From assembly GCF_040365005.1 (NCBI RefSeq), contig NZ_BAABWV010000008.1, positions 1 to 64,000 on the forward strand: a stretch of 64,000 nucleotides of DNA. Reading direction: 5' to 3'. Within the stretch, counting starts at the first letter, position 1. Each line of letters starts with the position of its first letter. The notes beneath the pieces were generated by a model, which saw nothing but the letters and a program-made list of their open reading frames with translations, was not told where the DNA came from and searched no databases. Below, piece by piece: positions 43,603 through 54,443 of this stretch. This DNA is from Antarcticimicrobium sp040365005 (lineage in GTDB: Bacteria; Pseudomonadota; Alphaproteobacteria; Rhodobacterales; Rhodobacteraceae). The position numbers and the translations under genes are program-made.

Positions 43603-44469
43603 TCAGCCGACGGCGCGCACGTCGGTTTTTTCTGCCCAGTCGGGGTTCACGGTGGGTGCCCCGAAGAAGTAGCCCTGCATGCAGTCGATCCCCAGTTTGA
43701 CCAGGGTTTCGGCCTCGTCGCGGGTTTCCACGGCTTCGGCGATGGTCAGCATCTCGAACTCGCGTGCCATTGCAATCAGGGCCCGGACGGTGGCCTGGGC
43801 TTCGGGGTCGCGGTCCACGCTGCGAACGAACTGTCCGTCGATCTTGACCGCGTCAAAGAAGAAATCGCGAAAATGCCGGATATCGATGGCGCCGGAGCCG
43901 AAATCATCGAGGGCAAAGGCGATCCCGTAGCCCTGCAGGCGATCCATGAAGTCGGTCACCAGTTCCGGCACGGTCATGGCCGAGTGTTCGCTGATTTCCA
44001 GCACCAGCCGTTCGCCCAGGCGGGTATCGCGGCGCAGCGCGCGCTCCAGCGTGCGCATCCACTGACCAAAGCCGATCGACCGGGCGGACATGTTGATCGA
44101 CAGCCGCAGCGTCCGGACCCGTGACAGCATTTGCAGCCCCATGTCGAGAGCGACACAGTCGATCTGGCGGCCGAGCTCGTTGGCCTCGACCGCCGGCATG
44201 AACTCCCGCGCCGGGATCACGCGGCCGGTGTCGTCGAGGATGCGGATCAGCCCCTCGTGGAACGCGGGCTTTCGCGATCCAGTGGCCTGCACCACCGGTT
44301 GAAAGGCGAGCAGGCATTGGCGGTGCTGAACAGCGGCGCGCACCATGTCCAGAGTTGCGGCGTCACGGTCGTGCACCGCGGACCGGAGCGGGCTGTCGCC
44401 GCCCTCGGGGATGTCGGCCCAGGGCCGCTCGGGGATATTCGGTCCGGTCATGTCGGTTTTGATTCCCAT
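43603..44469 (-). CDS. EAL-domain protein (probable c-di-GMP phosphodiesterase)
   Basis: 288 residues, one EAL domain (about 45-275), no GGDEF or membrane part. The eponymous motif reads EGL (FHEGLIRI), but the metal/catalytic residues remain visible: NMSARS, LEISE, DDFGSG, KIDG, AEAVET and QGYFFG. Likely degrades c-di-GMP, though the EGL change and the absent signal domain leave room for a sensor-only role. Divergent from tag. Confidence 0.85.
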   Translation of the reverse strand: MGIKTDMTGPNIPERPWADIPEGGDSPLRSAVHDRDAATLDMVRAAVQHRQCLLAFQPVVQATGSRKPAFHEGLIRILDDTGRVIPAREFMPAVEANELGRQIDCVALDMGLQMLSRVRTLRLSINMSARSIGFGQWMRTLERALRRDTRLGERLVLEISEHSAMTVPELVTDFMDRLQGYGIAFALDDFGSGAIDIRHFRDFFFDAVKIDGQFVRSVDRDPEAQATVRALIAMAREFEMLTIAEAVETRDEAETLVKLGIDCMQGYFFGAPTVNPDWAEKTDVRAVG

Positions 44470-44548
44470 TGCACTTTGTGTCTAGGGTCCGGGAAATTCC
44501 TTTCGCGGCGATTAACGCGGTCGCGGCGATCAGGCACGGGGTGGGACA

Positions 44549-45142
44549 ATGGAACGATGCGGCTGGGCGGGGCCCGAGCAGATCTATATCGATTATCACG
44601 ACAGCGAATGGGGCGTGCCCGAGTGGGACAGCCGGGCGCTGTGGGAGAAACTGATTCTCGACGGGTTCCAGGCCGGGCTGAGCTGGATCACCATCCTGAA
44701 AAAGCGTGAGAATTTTCGCGCCGCCTTTGCCGGGTTCGACCCGAGGCAGATCGCCACCTGGGGCGAGGCCGAGGTCACCCGCCTGCTGGCCGACCCCGGC
44801 ATCATCCGCCATCGCGGCAAGATCGAGGCGACCATCGCCAATGCCCGCGCGTGGGAGCGGATCGAGGCCGAGCAGGGCTTTGATCGCTACCTCTGGGGAT
44901 TCGTCGGAGGCAGCCCGATCCAGAATGCGTGGCAAAGCTTCGATCAGGTGCCGACCTTCACCCCGTTGTCGCAGGCCCTGTCGAAGGACCTGAAGAAACG
45001 CGGGTTCAAGTTCTGCGGGCCGACCATCGTCTATGCCTTCATGCAGGCGGTGGGGATGGTGAACGACCACCCGGTGACCTGTCCGCGTCACGCGCCGGTG
45101 CGGGCGATCGGCGAGGCTGGCCAGTTCCCCTCGCCGGAATAG
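44549..45142 (+). CDS. tag: DNA-3-methyladenine glycosylase I
   Basis: 197 residues. The zinc-binding Tag signature is complete: Cys4 (MERCGW), His17 (DYHDSEWG) and a C-terminal His and Cys (NDHPVTCPRH). Excises 3-methyladenine from alkylated DNA. Other motifs LILDGFQAGLSW and FKFCGPTIVYAFMQAVGMV are typical. Confidence 0.95.
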   Translation: MERCGWAGPEQIYIDYHDSEWGVPEWDSRALWEKLILDGFQAGLSWITILKKRENFRAAFAGFDPRQIATWGEAEVTRLLADPGIIRHRGKIEATIANARAWERIEAEQGFDRYLWGFVGGSPIQNAWQSFDQVPTFTPLSQALSKDLKKRGFKFCGPTIVYAFMQAVGMVNDHPVTCPRHAPVRAIGEAGQFPSPE

Positions 45143-45194
45143 CGCGGGCATTCGGTCCCGAAGGCCCGGTCGCGAAAGCTGCGCGTGGCAAGGG

Positions 45195-46145
45195 TTACTC
45201 GGCCGGCGGACGCACGCCCTCGAACCCCGGCGTGCCAGCGTCCTCGGGGTGGCGTGCCAGGTGCTGTGCCTTGATCCGGGCCGAGGTGTCGCGGCTGCCG
45301 TCGTGGGAATAGCCCGGCGGGCCAAGGGCATAGCCGAGCCGCTGGCGCAGGGTCAGACCGGGGCGCGCGATGTCGCGGAACAGGCCGACCCATTCGTGGA
45401 ACGCCACCCGCAGCGGGTTGAAGGTGGCCAGGTTGTGCACCAGCCCGTAATCGACGCGATCCTTGTCCAGCTCGGGCACGAAGGTGCCGAACATCCGGTC
45501 CCAGACGATGAAGACCCCGGAAAAATTGCAATCGAGATAGGGCGGATTGCGGCCGTGATGCGCCCGGTGGTGGCTGGGGGTGTTCATCACCGCCTCGATC
45601 CAGCGCGGCAGTTTGCCGATCGCCTCGGTATGGATCCAGAACTGGTAGATCAGGTTCAGCCCGCCGCAGAACAGCACCATCGCCGGGTGAAACCCCAGCA
45701 GGATCAGCGGCGCGCGCACGACCATCATGAGGGTGAAGGTGCCGGTCCAGGTCTGCCGCAGGGCGGTGGTCAGGTTGTAATGCTGGCTGGAGTGGTGATT
45801 GACGTGGCTGGCCCAGACCCAGCGGATGCGGTGGCCGAACCGGTGCACCCAGTAATACCGCAGGTCGTCGAGGACAAAGCACAGCACGACCACCCACCAT
45901 GCAGGACCCAGGTTTAGCGGGGTCAGCCGCCACAACAGCATGAAAAAGCCCCAGGCGACAAAGCCCAGCGCGATGCCGGCGGCGACGTTGCCCGCCCCCA
46001 TCAGCAGCGAGGTGACCGCGTCGCGTGTCTCGTAACGCCCGCCGCGTCCGCTCCAGGCGATCCACAGGAACTCGGCCAGGATCAGCGCGACGAAACCGGG
46101 GACCGCCAGTTGCACCACGTCGGGGTATGTCAGCATATCCGTCAT
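45195..46145 (-). CDS. Fatty acid hydroxylase / sterol desaturase family membrane enzyme
   Basis: 316 residues with several membrane helices and the three His clusters of di-iron integral membrane oxygenases: HRFGH, HVNHHSSQHYN, and NTPSHHRAHHGRN. The substrate is unknown. ATGA overlap with the gene upstream (46142-46528), so translation is coupled. Confidence 0.9.
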   Translation of the reverse strand: MTDMLTYPDVVQLAVPGFVALILAEFLWIAWSGRGGRYETRDAVTSLLMGAGNVAAGIALGFVAWGFFMLLWRLTPLNLGPAWWVVVLCFVLDDLRYYWVHRFGHRIRWVWASHVNHHSSQHYNLTTALRQTWTGTFTLMMVVRAPLILLGFHPAMVLFCGGLNLIYQFWIHTEAIGKLPRWIEAVMNTPSHHRAHHGRNPPYLDCNFSGVFIVWDRMFGTFVPELDKDRVDYGLVHNLATFNPLRVAFHEWVGLFRDIARPGLTLRQRLGYALGPPGYSHDGSRDTSARIKAQHLARHPEDAGTPGFEGVRPPAE

Positions 46146-46528
46146 GGGGCCCGCATCAGGTTGCGCCAGTGCGGCCGCTCGAAATCGTCCAGCACCAGGG
46201 AGACGGAGGAGGCGGTGAAATCGTGGAACTCCACGCGCAGCCCGTCGCCGGTGTCGATCAGGTCGAAATCCTCGAGCCGACGCGCCACCGTGTCGGCGCC
46301 GAACGCCCAGACCAGCCCGGGGCCAAGATGGGTCAGCACCAGCGCCGCGTGGCCATCGCGGGCAACCGTGACCTGTTCGACGATGTCGCCGGGAAAATGC
46401 CGCTGCCAGGCGGCTTCGGCATCCTCTCGCGTCAGCACGCAGCGCTTCGAGCGACCGGCCAGATGCAGCAGCAGCGCGATCCCCGCGATGCCGACAACGA
46501 CCAGTGAGACAAGCACCGAAAGCGGCAT
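46142..46528 (-). CDS. Unrecognised small protein with N-terminal membrane helix
   Basis: 128 residues: a hydrophobic helix (about 2-24), then a soluble domain (CVLTREDAEAAWQRHFPGD onward) with no motif I know. GGGAGGAAGG precedes the ATG. Overlaps the hydroxylase gene by 4 nt, so it is likely co-expressed with it. Confidence 0.75.
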   Translation of the reverse strand: MPLSVLVSLVVVGIAGIALLLHLAGRSKRCVLTREDAEAAWQRHFPGDIVEQVTVARDGHAALVLTHLGPGLVWAFGADTVARRLEDFDLIDTGDGLRVEFHDFTASSVSLVLDDFERPHWRNLMRAP

Positions 46529-46646
46529 GCCCTTCCTCCCCCTTCGCGGATTAAACCGCGCGGCGGGGCGAGCTGTCAAAAGGGAACGTAGGGTCAAGGG
46601 GCAGGCGCCGCGATCCGATCCGGGCAGCGGCGCCCGCAGGTGTGAC

Positions 46647-47213
46647 TCAGCCGGCTTCGGCGGTCAGTGCCCGGATGATCGCCTTGGCGTCGTCGGAATT
46701 CCAGGCCGCATCGCCCAGCAGTCGGGCGATCTCGCGCCCCTCTGGGTCGATCAACACGGTGATCGGCAGGGCCAGCACCCCGACCTCGCGGGCGACCGCC
46801 TGGCGCGGGTCCTGGTGGCGGGGCAGGTTGGTCACCCCGATCTCGTCAAAGAACGCCTTGATGCGGGTGGGCGAGTTGCGCCCGGTGGCCAGCGTCAGCA
46901 CCTCGAAATCCTCGCCGCCGAATTCCGCCTGCAGCTCCGAGAGCATCGGCATCTCCTTGCGGCAGGGCGCACACCAGGTGGCCCAGAAGTTCAGCAGCAC
47001 GTATTTGCCGCGATAATCCGCCAGCGTCGCGGTCCCGGCACCATCGGCCAGGGTGAACGGGGTCTCGGGCAGCGGCTTGGGCTCGGAATGGACGACCAGC
47101 CGCTTCATGTCGCCGGTCCGCATCTCTGCCAGCGCGGCGGTGTCGGCGGCAAGGGCGGCGTTTGCACCCAACAGCAGGGCCATATAAAGGGTCAGGGAAC
47201 GGAACAGGCGCAT
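46647..47213 (-). CDS. TlpA-like periplasmic thioredoxin
   Basis: 188 residues. Signal peptide (about 1-23, ending NAALA) then a thioredoxin fold with active site FWATWCAPCRKEMP and the cis-Pro region VLALPITVLID. TlpA-type proteins reduce periplasmic disulfides, often in cytochrome or copper-centre assembly. GGAGGT lies 5 nt before the ATG. Divergent from argH with only 22 nt between. Confidence 0.9.
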   Translation of the reverse strand: MRLFRSLTLYMALLLGANAALAADTAALAEMRTGDMKRLVVHSEPKPLPETPFTLADGAGTATLADYRGKYVLLNFWATWCAPCRKEMPMLSELQAEFGGEDFEVLTLATGRNSPTRIKAFFDEIGVTNLPRHQDPRQAVAREVGVLALPITVLIDPEGREIARLLGDAAWNSDDAKAIIRALTAEAG

Positions 47214-47235
47214 TTTACCTCCACGGGTGCAGAAC

Positions 47236-48623
<1,388 letters not shown>

Positions 48624-48627
<4 letters not shown>

Positions 48628-48743
48628 TCCGGATCGCCGCCCTTGCCCTGGCCGCGCTGACCCTGTTGTCCGCCTGTGGCGTCGATGGTGAACCGATCCC
48701 GCCCAGCCGTGCCGCCCATGCGGGGCCTGTCGCCGGGTTTTGA
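48624..48743 (+). CDS. Small lipoprotein, LptM-like
   Basis: 39 residues, GTG start overlapping the argH stop. Lipobox LLSAC with Cys18, then CGVDGEPIPPS, which follows the CGxxGxxxxP pattern of LptM (YifL) in E. coli, a helper of LptD/LptE maturation. Function in LPS export is inferred from this short motif only. Confidence 0.8.
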
Positions 48744-48816
48744 GCTCTGGCCCGAATCTCTGGCTGGGCGGTCCTGCGCGCGCTAGCCTTGACCTCGACA
48801 GGAAAGGGAGGGGACG

Positions 48817-49134
48817 ATGTCGCCGCTGCGCATGATCTATCTGGCCCTTGCGGTCTGGGGCACGGTGCACCCGATGGCCCACTACGTCACCTGGTTCGGC
48901 GCCAACGGGTTTGACCTGCGCGGGATGGTGGCGGCCTGGAACGTGAATGCCGCCAGCAGCGGGCTGGCCTGGGATCTGACCATATCCGCCATCGCGCTGA
49001 CCGTCTTCGTGCTGGCCGAGGTCTCGGTGCGCCGCAACTGGATCGCGCTTGTCGCGATTCCGGCGACCTTCGGCCTCGGGTTGAGTTGCGGGCTGCCGCT
49101 CTACCTGTTCCTGCGCAGCCGCCCGGTGGTGTGA
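48817..49134 (+). CDS. DUF2834 membrane protein
   Basis: 105 residues, three hydrophobic helices. MIYLALAVWGTVHP and the central helix SGLAWDLTISAIALTVFVLAE match the DUF2834 family. Function unknown. GGGAGGGG lies upstream of the ATG. Confidence 0.82.
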   Translation: MSPLRMIYLALAVWGTVHPMAHYVTWFGANGFDLRGMVAAWNVNAASSGLAWDLTISAIALTVFVLAEVSVRRNWIALVAIPATFGLGLSCGLPLYLFLRSRPVV

Positions 49135-49258
49135 CGCGGCACGAGAGCGGCTCTTTTCCCTCGAATCGGAAACAATGACGTCTCAAAGGCCCTAATTTTG
49201 CCATCTTCCCTTCTATCTTGGGGGCGGAACGTCGTTTCACTAGGAGGCAAAGCCGAGC

Positions 49259-50455
49259 ATGACCGCAATCGAACCACAGGCGCTTCTGGCCCCGCCGCTC
49301 AAGCCCCAACCCGCACCGGCATCGAAAATTGTTGAGGTGGCGCGGCGTTATCACGTGAGCCCTCTAAGGCAGCTAAGGGAAATGATTGCACTGAATCTCG
49401 GGCCGGGACGGTTAGATCAGCATGAATACTATGACTCCGGCCTCTACAATCCAGACCTAAGTCGTGAAGAAAAGAGAGCCTTCGTCGGCAAAGTTTCGAG
49501 TTGGAAGCTGAACCGGCGGCTGTCCCCGTTCCAGTTGACAGACATGAGACCCTTTGTCGCCAACAAGGCCATGTTCACCGCGTTGATCCGGCAACTGGGG
49601 TTCCGTACCACGACGACGCAGGCAATCGTGTCCAGCGCGCGCCGGTTCGGCAACATTCCGACCTTGGCCTCCGAAGATGAATTGCGGCGCTTTCTCATGG
49701 ACGAGGCGGATTTTCCGCTCTTCGGCAAGCCCGAAGACTTCAGTGGTAGCTACGGCTCCGCGCGGCTGGATCGCATCGAGGGGCAGGATGTGGTCCTGGG
49801 CGACGGTCGCCGAATCGCGCTGGACGCGTTTTGCAATGAAATCCTGGCCGGGTATGGCGAAGGCTACTTGCTGCAGTCGGCGCTGGAACAGCACCAGATG
49901 TTGTCGGAGATTGCAGGGATTTCCATCGGCACCATCCGCGTCGTCACCGTACGCCAGGACAACGTGCCCGAACAACTTTATGCTCTGTGGAAAGTACCGT
50001 CGCCCGAGGCGATGTCGGATAATTTCTGGCAATCGGGAAGCATGATTGCCCCGGTTTCGGTCGATAAAGGCGTTGTCGGCACCTGCCGCATCGGCGCCGG
50101 ACTTGAGGCGCAGGATATCGAGAGGCACCCGGTTTCCGGTCTTCCCTTCAAGGGAACACAGATTCCGTTCTGGGACGAAATTTGCCGTGTGACCTGCGAG
50201 GCCCACGCGCTCTTTCTGGAGTTCGGGGTCATCGGCTGGGATGTGGCGATCACGCCGGAAGGCCCGGCACTGATCGAATGCAACGCGAACCCGTTCCACA
50301 CTCTTTATCAAAATGCGAATGGTCGGGGGATTCGGAATCCCGAGTTCGAGCCGGTGTTCGATCGCGTTGCCGCCTTCTCGGAGAGGATGCTGGACGAAAA
50401 GAAGGCAGCTGGCCGGGCCCGTGAGAAGGCCATGAATCGGAAGGGTGAGCGCTAG
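49259..50455 (+). CDS. ATP-grasp protein, sugar-transfer-associated type
   Basis: 398 residues. ATP-grasp features: the LFGKPEDFSGSYG segment with the ATP-binding Lys, and the metal-binding end GWDVAITPEGPALIECNANPFH. This matches the sugar-transfer-associated ATP-grasp family seen with polysaccharide genes, but none are adjacent here. Its codon use is less G/C-biased than its neighbours', suggesting acquisition. Specific product unknown. Confidence 0.8.
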   Translation: MTAIEPQALLAPPLKPQPAPASKIVEVARRYHVSPLRQLREMIALNLGPGRLDQHEYYDSGLYNPDLSREEKRAFVGKVSSWKLNRRLSPFQLTDMRPFVANKAMFTALIRQLGFRTTTTQAIVSSARRFGNIPTLASEDELRRFLMDEADFPLFGKPEDFSGSYGSARLDRIEGQDVVLGDGRRIALDAFCNEILAGYGEGYLLQSALEQHQMLSEIAGISIGTIRVVTVRQDNVPEQLYALWKVPSPEAMSDNFWQSGSMIAPVSVDKGVVGTCRIGAGLEAQDIERHPVSGLPFKGTQIPFWDEICRVTCEAHALFLEFGVIGWDVAITPEGPALIECNANPFHTLYQNANGRGIRNPEFEPVFDRVAAFSERMLDEKKAAGRAREKAMNRKGER

Positions 50456-50513
50456 GCCGACGCTGGGCGTGATTGCAATTGATCTGCGGCGCGGTTTTCC
50501 GTAAGCGCGCGGC

Positions 50514-51779
50514 ATGGATCATTTTCTCTACAGGGACGGCGCCCTGCACGCCGAGGATGTCCCGGTGGCCGAGATCGCGGCCGCCGTCGGGACGCCGTTC
50601 TACGTCTATTCCACCGCCACGCTGCTGCGTCACTATCGCCTGTTCGACGAGGCGCTGGAGGGCACCGAGCATCTGGTCTGCTACGCGATGAAGGCCGCCT
50701 CGAACCAGGCGATCCTGAAAACGCTGGCCCAGGCGGGGGCGGGGATGGACGTGGTCTCCATCGGCGAGTACCTGCGCGCCAAGGCGGCGGGCGTGCCCGG
50801 CGAGAAAATCGTGTTCTCCGGTGTCGGCAAGACCGAGGAAGAGATTCGCGCCGTTCTGCAGGGCGGGATTCGCCAGTTCAACGTCGAATCCGAACCCGAG
50901 ATGGAGGCGATCAGCGCGGTTGCCCGGGAATTGGGCACGATCGCGCCGATCACCATCCGGGTGAACCCGGACGTGGACGCGCGCACCCATGCCAAGATCG
51001 CCACCGGCAAATCCGAGAACAAGTTCGGCATCCCGATTTCCCGTGCCCGCGATGTCTATGCCCGCGCCGCCGCCCTGCCGGGGCTCGAGGTGATCGGCAT
51101 CGACGTGCACATCGGCAGCCAGCTGACCGAGCTGGAGCCGTTCGAACTGGCGTATAAAAAGGTCGCCGAACTCACCGAAACGTTGCGCGCGGACGGCCAT
51201 GACATCCGCCGCCTCGACCTCGGTGGGGGCTTGGGCATCCCCTATACCCGCTCCAACGCGGCGCCGCCGCTGCCGACCGATTACGGCGCGCTGATCAAGC
51301 GCACGCTGGGCCACCTCGGCTGCGAGATCGAGATCGAGCCGGGCCGCCTGATCGCCGGCAACGCCGGTCTGCTGGTGTCGAAGGTGATCTACGTGAAAGA
51401 GGGCGAAGGCCGTGATTTTCTGATCGTCGACGCGGCGATGAACGACCTGATCCGCCCCGCGATGTACGAGGCGCACCACGATATCGACCCGGTGATCGAG
51501 CCGGCGCCGGGCATCGAGGAGCACCCCTATGACATCGTCGGCCCGGTCTGCGAGACCGGCGACACCTTTGCCCGCCAGCGCCCGCTGGCGCCGCTGGCCG
51601 CCGGCGATCTGGTCGCCTTTCGCGGTGCCGGGGCTTACGGCGCGGTGATGTCCAGCGAATACAATACCCGCCCGCTGATCCCCGAGGTGATGGTGCACGG
51701 GGATCAATTCGCGGTTATCCGCCGACGCCCGACCTTTGACGAGATCATAAATCGCGATACCATCCCCGAATGGCTCTGA
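50514..51779 (+). CDS. lysA: Diaminopimelate decarboxylase
   Basis: 421 residues. PLP lysine in CYAMKAASN, the glycine-rich phosphate site LDLGGGLGIPY, GRLIAGNAG and the substrate cysteine in GPVCETGDTFA. Converts meso-diaminopimelate to lysine. No strong ribosome-binding site seen before the ATG. Confidence 0.95.
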   Translation: MDHFLYRDGALHAEDVPVAEIAAAVGTPFYVYSTATLLRHYRLFDEALEGTEHLVCYAMKAASNQAILKTLAQAGAGMDVVSIGEYLRAKAAGVPGEKIVFSGVGKTEEEIRAVLQGGIRQFNVESEPEMEAISAVARELGTIAPITIRVNPDVDARTHAKIATGKSENKFGIPISRARDVYARAAALPGLEVIGIDVHIGSQLTELEPFELAYKKVAELTETLRADGHDIRRLDLGGGLGIPYTRSNAAPPLPTDYGALIKRTLGHLGCEIEIEPGRLIAGNAGLLVSKVIYVKEGEGRDFLIVDAAMNDLIRPAMYEAHHDIDPVIEPAPGIEEHPYDIVGPVCETGDTFARQRPLAPLAAGDLVAFRGAGAYGAVMSSEYNTRPLIPEVMVHGDQFAVIRRRPTFDEIINRDTIPEWL

Positions 51780-51815
51780 CGCGATCCCGCGCGGGCCGGA
51801 AGGAGGGACCCCTCT

Positions 51816-54419
51816 ATGGCTCCTGCGCCTGAGCGCGATCCGATGTTGACCAGCCTGCGCCTGCCGCTGTTTCTGACACGGTCCGGGATGCTGGCCGAGC
51901 GGCTGCTGCGGGCCTTCTGGCCGGTGCTGTCCATCGTCATGTCGGTTCTGGCGGTGCTGATGCTGGGGCTGCAGGACCTGGCCCCGATTGAGGTGGTCTG
52001 GGGTCTCGGCGTGATCGCCTTGCTGGCCGTGTTGGGCCTTGGGCTGCGCGGCGCGATGCGGCTGCATTGGCCCAGCCGCGCGGAGGCGCTGGCGCGTCTT
52101 GACGAGACTCTGCCGGGCCGGCCGATCCGGGCCTTGCTGGATGACCAGGCAATTGGTGCAAGCGATGCCGCCTCTGCGGCTGTGTGGCGCGCGCACCAGG
52201 CGCGCATGGCGGCCCGCGCGGCCGGGGCGCGGCCGGTGCGACCCGATCTGCGACTGGCGGCCCGCGACCCCTATGCGCTGCGCTATGTCGCGGTTCTGGC
52301 GCTGGCGGTCGGTCTGATCTTCGGCTCGGTCTGGCGGGTCGGCACGGTGAGCGAACTGACCCCGGGCGGTGCCGCCCTCGCCGGTGGCCCGACCTGGGAG
52401 GGCTGGGTCGAGCCGCCGCGCTATACCGGGCTGCCGACGCTCTATCTCGCGGATATCACCGGGGATCAGATGCGCGTGCCCGAGGGCAGCCGCATCACCC
52501 TGCGGTTCTACGGAGAGGTCGGCGCGCTGACGCTGGCCGAAACCGTGTCGGGCCGGATCGGCGAACTGCCCTCGGCGGCCGACCCGCAGCAGGAGTTCAC
52601 CGTCGCTCGCGACGGCGAGTTGCGAATCGATGGCCCCGGTGGACATGCCTGGGATGTAACGGTGATCGCCGATGCCCCCCCCGAGGTGCGCGTCGCGGGC
52701 GAGCCGGACACCGGCGCGGCGGGCGAGATGACTCTGCCGTTCGAGGCGCGCGACGATTACGGCATCACGGGCGGCGAGGCGGTGATCGCGCTGGACCTTT
52801 CCACGCTGGACCGTCGTTACGGACTGGCCGCGGAGCCCGAGCCGCGAGCGACGATCACCGTGCCCTTGCCGCTGCCGATCTCGGGCGACCGGGCCGCGTT
52901 CACCGAAAAGTTGATCGAGGATTTCTCCAAGCACCCCTGGGCCAACCTGCCGGTGACGATCACGCTGAGCGCCGAGGATGCCGCCGGGCAGGTGGGGCAG
53001 GCCACGCCGTTGGCCACCCTGTTACCGGCGCGGCATTTCTTCGACCCGTTGGCGGCCGCTATCGCGGAGCAGCGGCGCGACCTGCTGTGGACGCGGCAGA
53101 ACGCACCAAGGGTGGCGCAGGTGTTGCGTGCGGTCTCGTACCGGCCGGATAAGGTATTCCGCTCCGAGACCGCCTATCTGCGCCTGCGGGTGATCCTGCG
53201 ACGGCTCGAGAACTTTACCGCCCACGGCCTGACCGGGGTGCAGCGCGACGAGATCGCCGAGGCGCTGTGGGATCTGGCGATCCTGCTGGAAGAGGGCGAC
53301 CTTGGCGATGCACTGGAACGCCTGCGCCGCGCGCAGGAACGGCTGTCCGAGGCGATGAAGAATGGCGCCTCGGACCAGGAGATCGCCGAGTTGATGCAGG
53401 AATTGCGCGAGGCCACCGACGATTACCTGCGCCAGTTGTCGCGCCAGGCCCAGCAGGAGGGGCAACAGGGCGAGGACGGCCAGCAGCAGAACGGCGACAG
53501 CATGCAGATGACGCAGAACGATCTGCAACGCATGATGGACCGGATCCAGGAGTTGATGGAACAGGGCCGCATGGCCGAGGCGCAGCAGGCGTTGCAGGAA
53601 CTGCAGCAACTGATGGAAAACATGCGCGTGACCCAGGGCCAGCAGGGCCAGGGCGGCCAGTCCGAGGGGCAGCGCGCGATGGAGGGCTTGGCCGACACGC
53701 TGCGCGGCCAGCAGGGGTTGAGTGATCAGGCGTTCCGCGACCTGCAGGAACAGTTCAATCCCGGCGCGAACGCGGGCCAGAGCCAGCAGAACGAGGGGCG
53801 CAACGGCGGCATGGGCCGCGGCGAAAGCCACGAGGGGCAGGGCGCGGGCCAGGGACAGGCCCAGGGCCAAGGCGAGGGGTCGCAGCCGGGTGAACCCGGC
53901 CAGCAACCCGGCGGCAGCGGCGAGGGGGCGCTGGCCGATCGTCAGCAGGCCCTGCGCGAGGAATTGCGCCGCCAGCAAGGTTCGTTGCCCGGCGCCGGCA
54001 CCCCCGAGGGGGACGCGGCCCGCGACTCGCTGGACCGCGCCGGGCGCGCCATGGAGGGGGCCGAACAGGCGCTGCGCGGCGACGATCTGGCCGAAGCCAT
54101 CGACCGGCAGGCCGAGGCGATCGAGGCGCTGCGCGAGGGGATGCGGTCGCTGGGCGAGGCGATGGCCCAGCAACAGCAGGGCGGTCAGCAGCAGGGCCAA
54201 GGCATGGCCGAGGGCGACATGCGTGCCAACAACCTCGACCCGCTGGGCCGGCAGGCGGGATCGAATGGCGCCTTCGGCACCGACGAGGGGATGTTGCAGG
54301 GCGAGGATGTCTATCGCCGTGCCCGCGAACTTCTGGACGAGATCCGCCGCCGCTCGGGCGAGGGCGAGCGCCCCGAGATCGAGTTGGAGTATCTCCGCCG
54401 GCTGCTGGATCGGTTCTGA
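51816..54419 (+). CDS. TIGR02302/DUF4175-family envelope protein
   Basis: 867 residues. Two N-terminal membrane helices (about 33-75) and one near 155-170, an Ig-like middle region, a long charged helical section, and a very Gln-rich low-complexity stretch (about 545-700). The organisation and location after lysA fit the TIGR02302 family of alphaproteobacteria. Function unknown. Confidence 0.85.
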   Translation: MAPAPERDPMLTSLRLPLFLTRSGMLAERLLRAFWPVLSIVMSVLAVLMLGLQDLAPIEVVWGLGVIALLAVLGLGLRGAMRLHWPSRAEALARLDETLPGRPIRALLDDQAIGASDAASAAVWRAHQARMAARAAGARPVRPDLRLAARDPYALRYVAVLALAVGLIFGSVWRVGTVSELTPGGAALAGGPTWEGWVEPPRYTGLPTLYLADITGDQMRVPEGSRITLRFYGEVGALTLAETVSGRIGELPSAADPQQEFTVARDGELRIDGPGGHAWDVTVIADAPPEVRVAGEPDTGAAGEMTLPFEARDDYGITGGEAVIALDLSTLDRRYGLAAEPEPRATITVPLPLPISGDRAAFTEKLIEDFSKHPWANLPVTITLSAEDAAGQVGQATPLATLLPARHFFDPLAAAIAEQRRDLLWTRQNAPRVAQVLRAVSYRPDKVFRSETAYLRLRVILRRLENFTAHGLTGVQRDEIAEALWDLAILLEEGDLGDALERLRRAQERLSEAMKNGASDQEIAELMQELREATDDYLRQLSRQAQQEGQQGEDGQQQNGDSMQMTQNDLQRMMDRIQELMEQGRMAEAQQALQELQQLMENMRVTQGQQGQGGQSEGQRAMEGLADTLRGQQGLSDQAFRDLQEQFNPGANAGQSQQNEGRNGGMGRGESHEGQGAGQGQAQGQGEGSQPGEPGQQPGGSGEGALADRQQALREELRRQQGSLPGAGTPEGDAARDSLDRAGRAMEGAEQALRGDDLAEAIDRQAEAIEALREGMRSLGEAMAQQQQGGQQQGQGMAEGDMRANNLDPLGRQAGSNGAFGTDEGMLQGEDVYRRARELLDEIRRRSGEGERPEIELEYLRRLLDRF

Positions 54420-54443
54420 TCCCCGCGCCGGCGGTGGTCTCTG

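Noticed and set aside
53440..53900. Gln-rich tandem repeats in the TIGR02302 gene as a possible repeat array
   Set aside because: The repeats are codon-level low complexity inside a coding frame; no regular unit or spacer structure like a CRISPR was seen.
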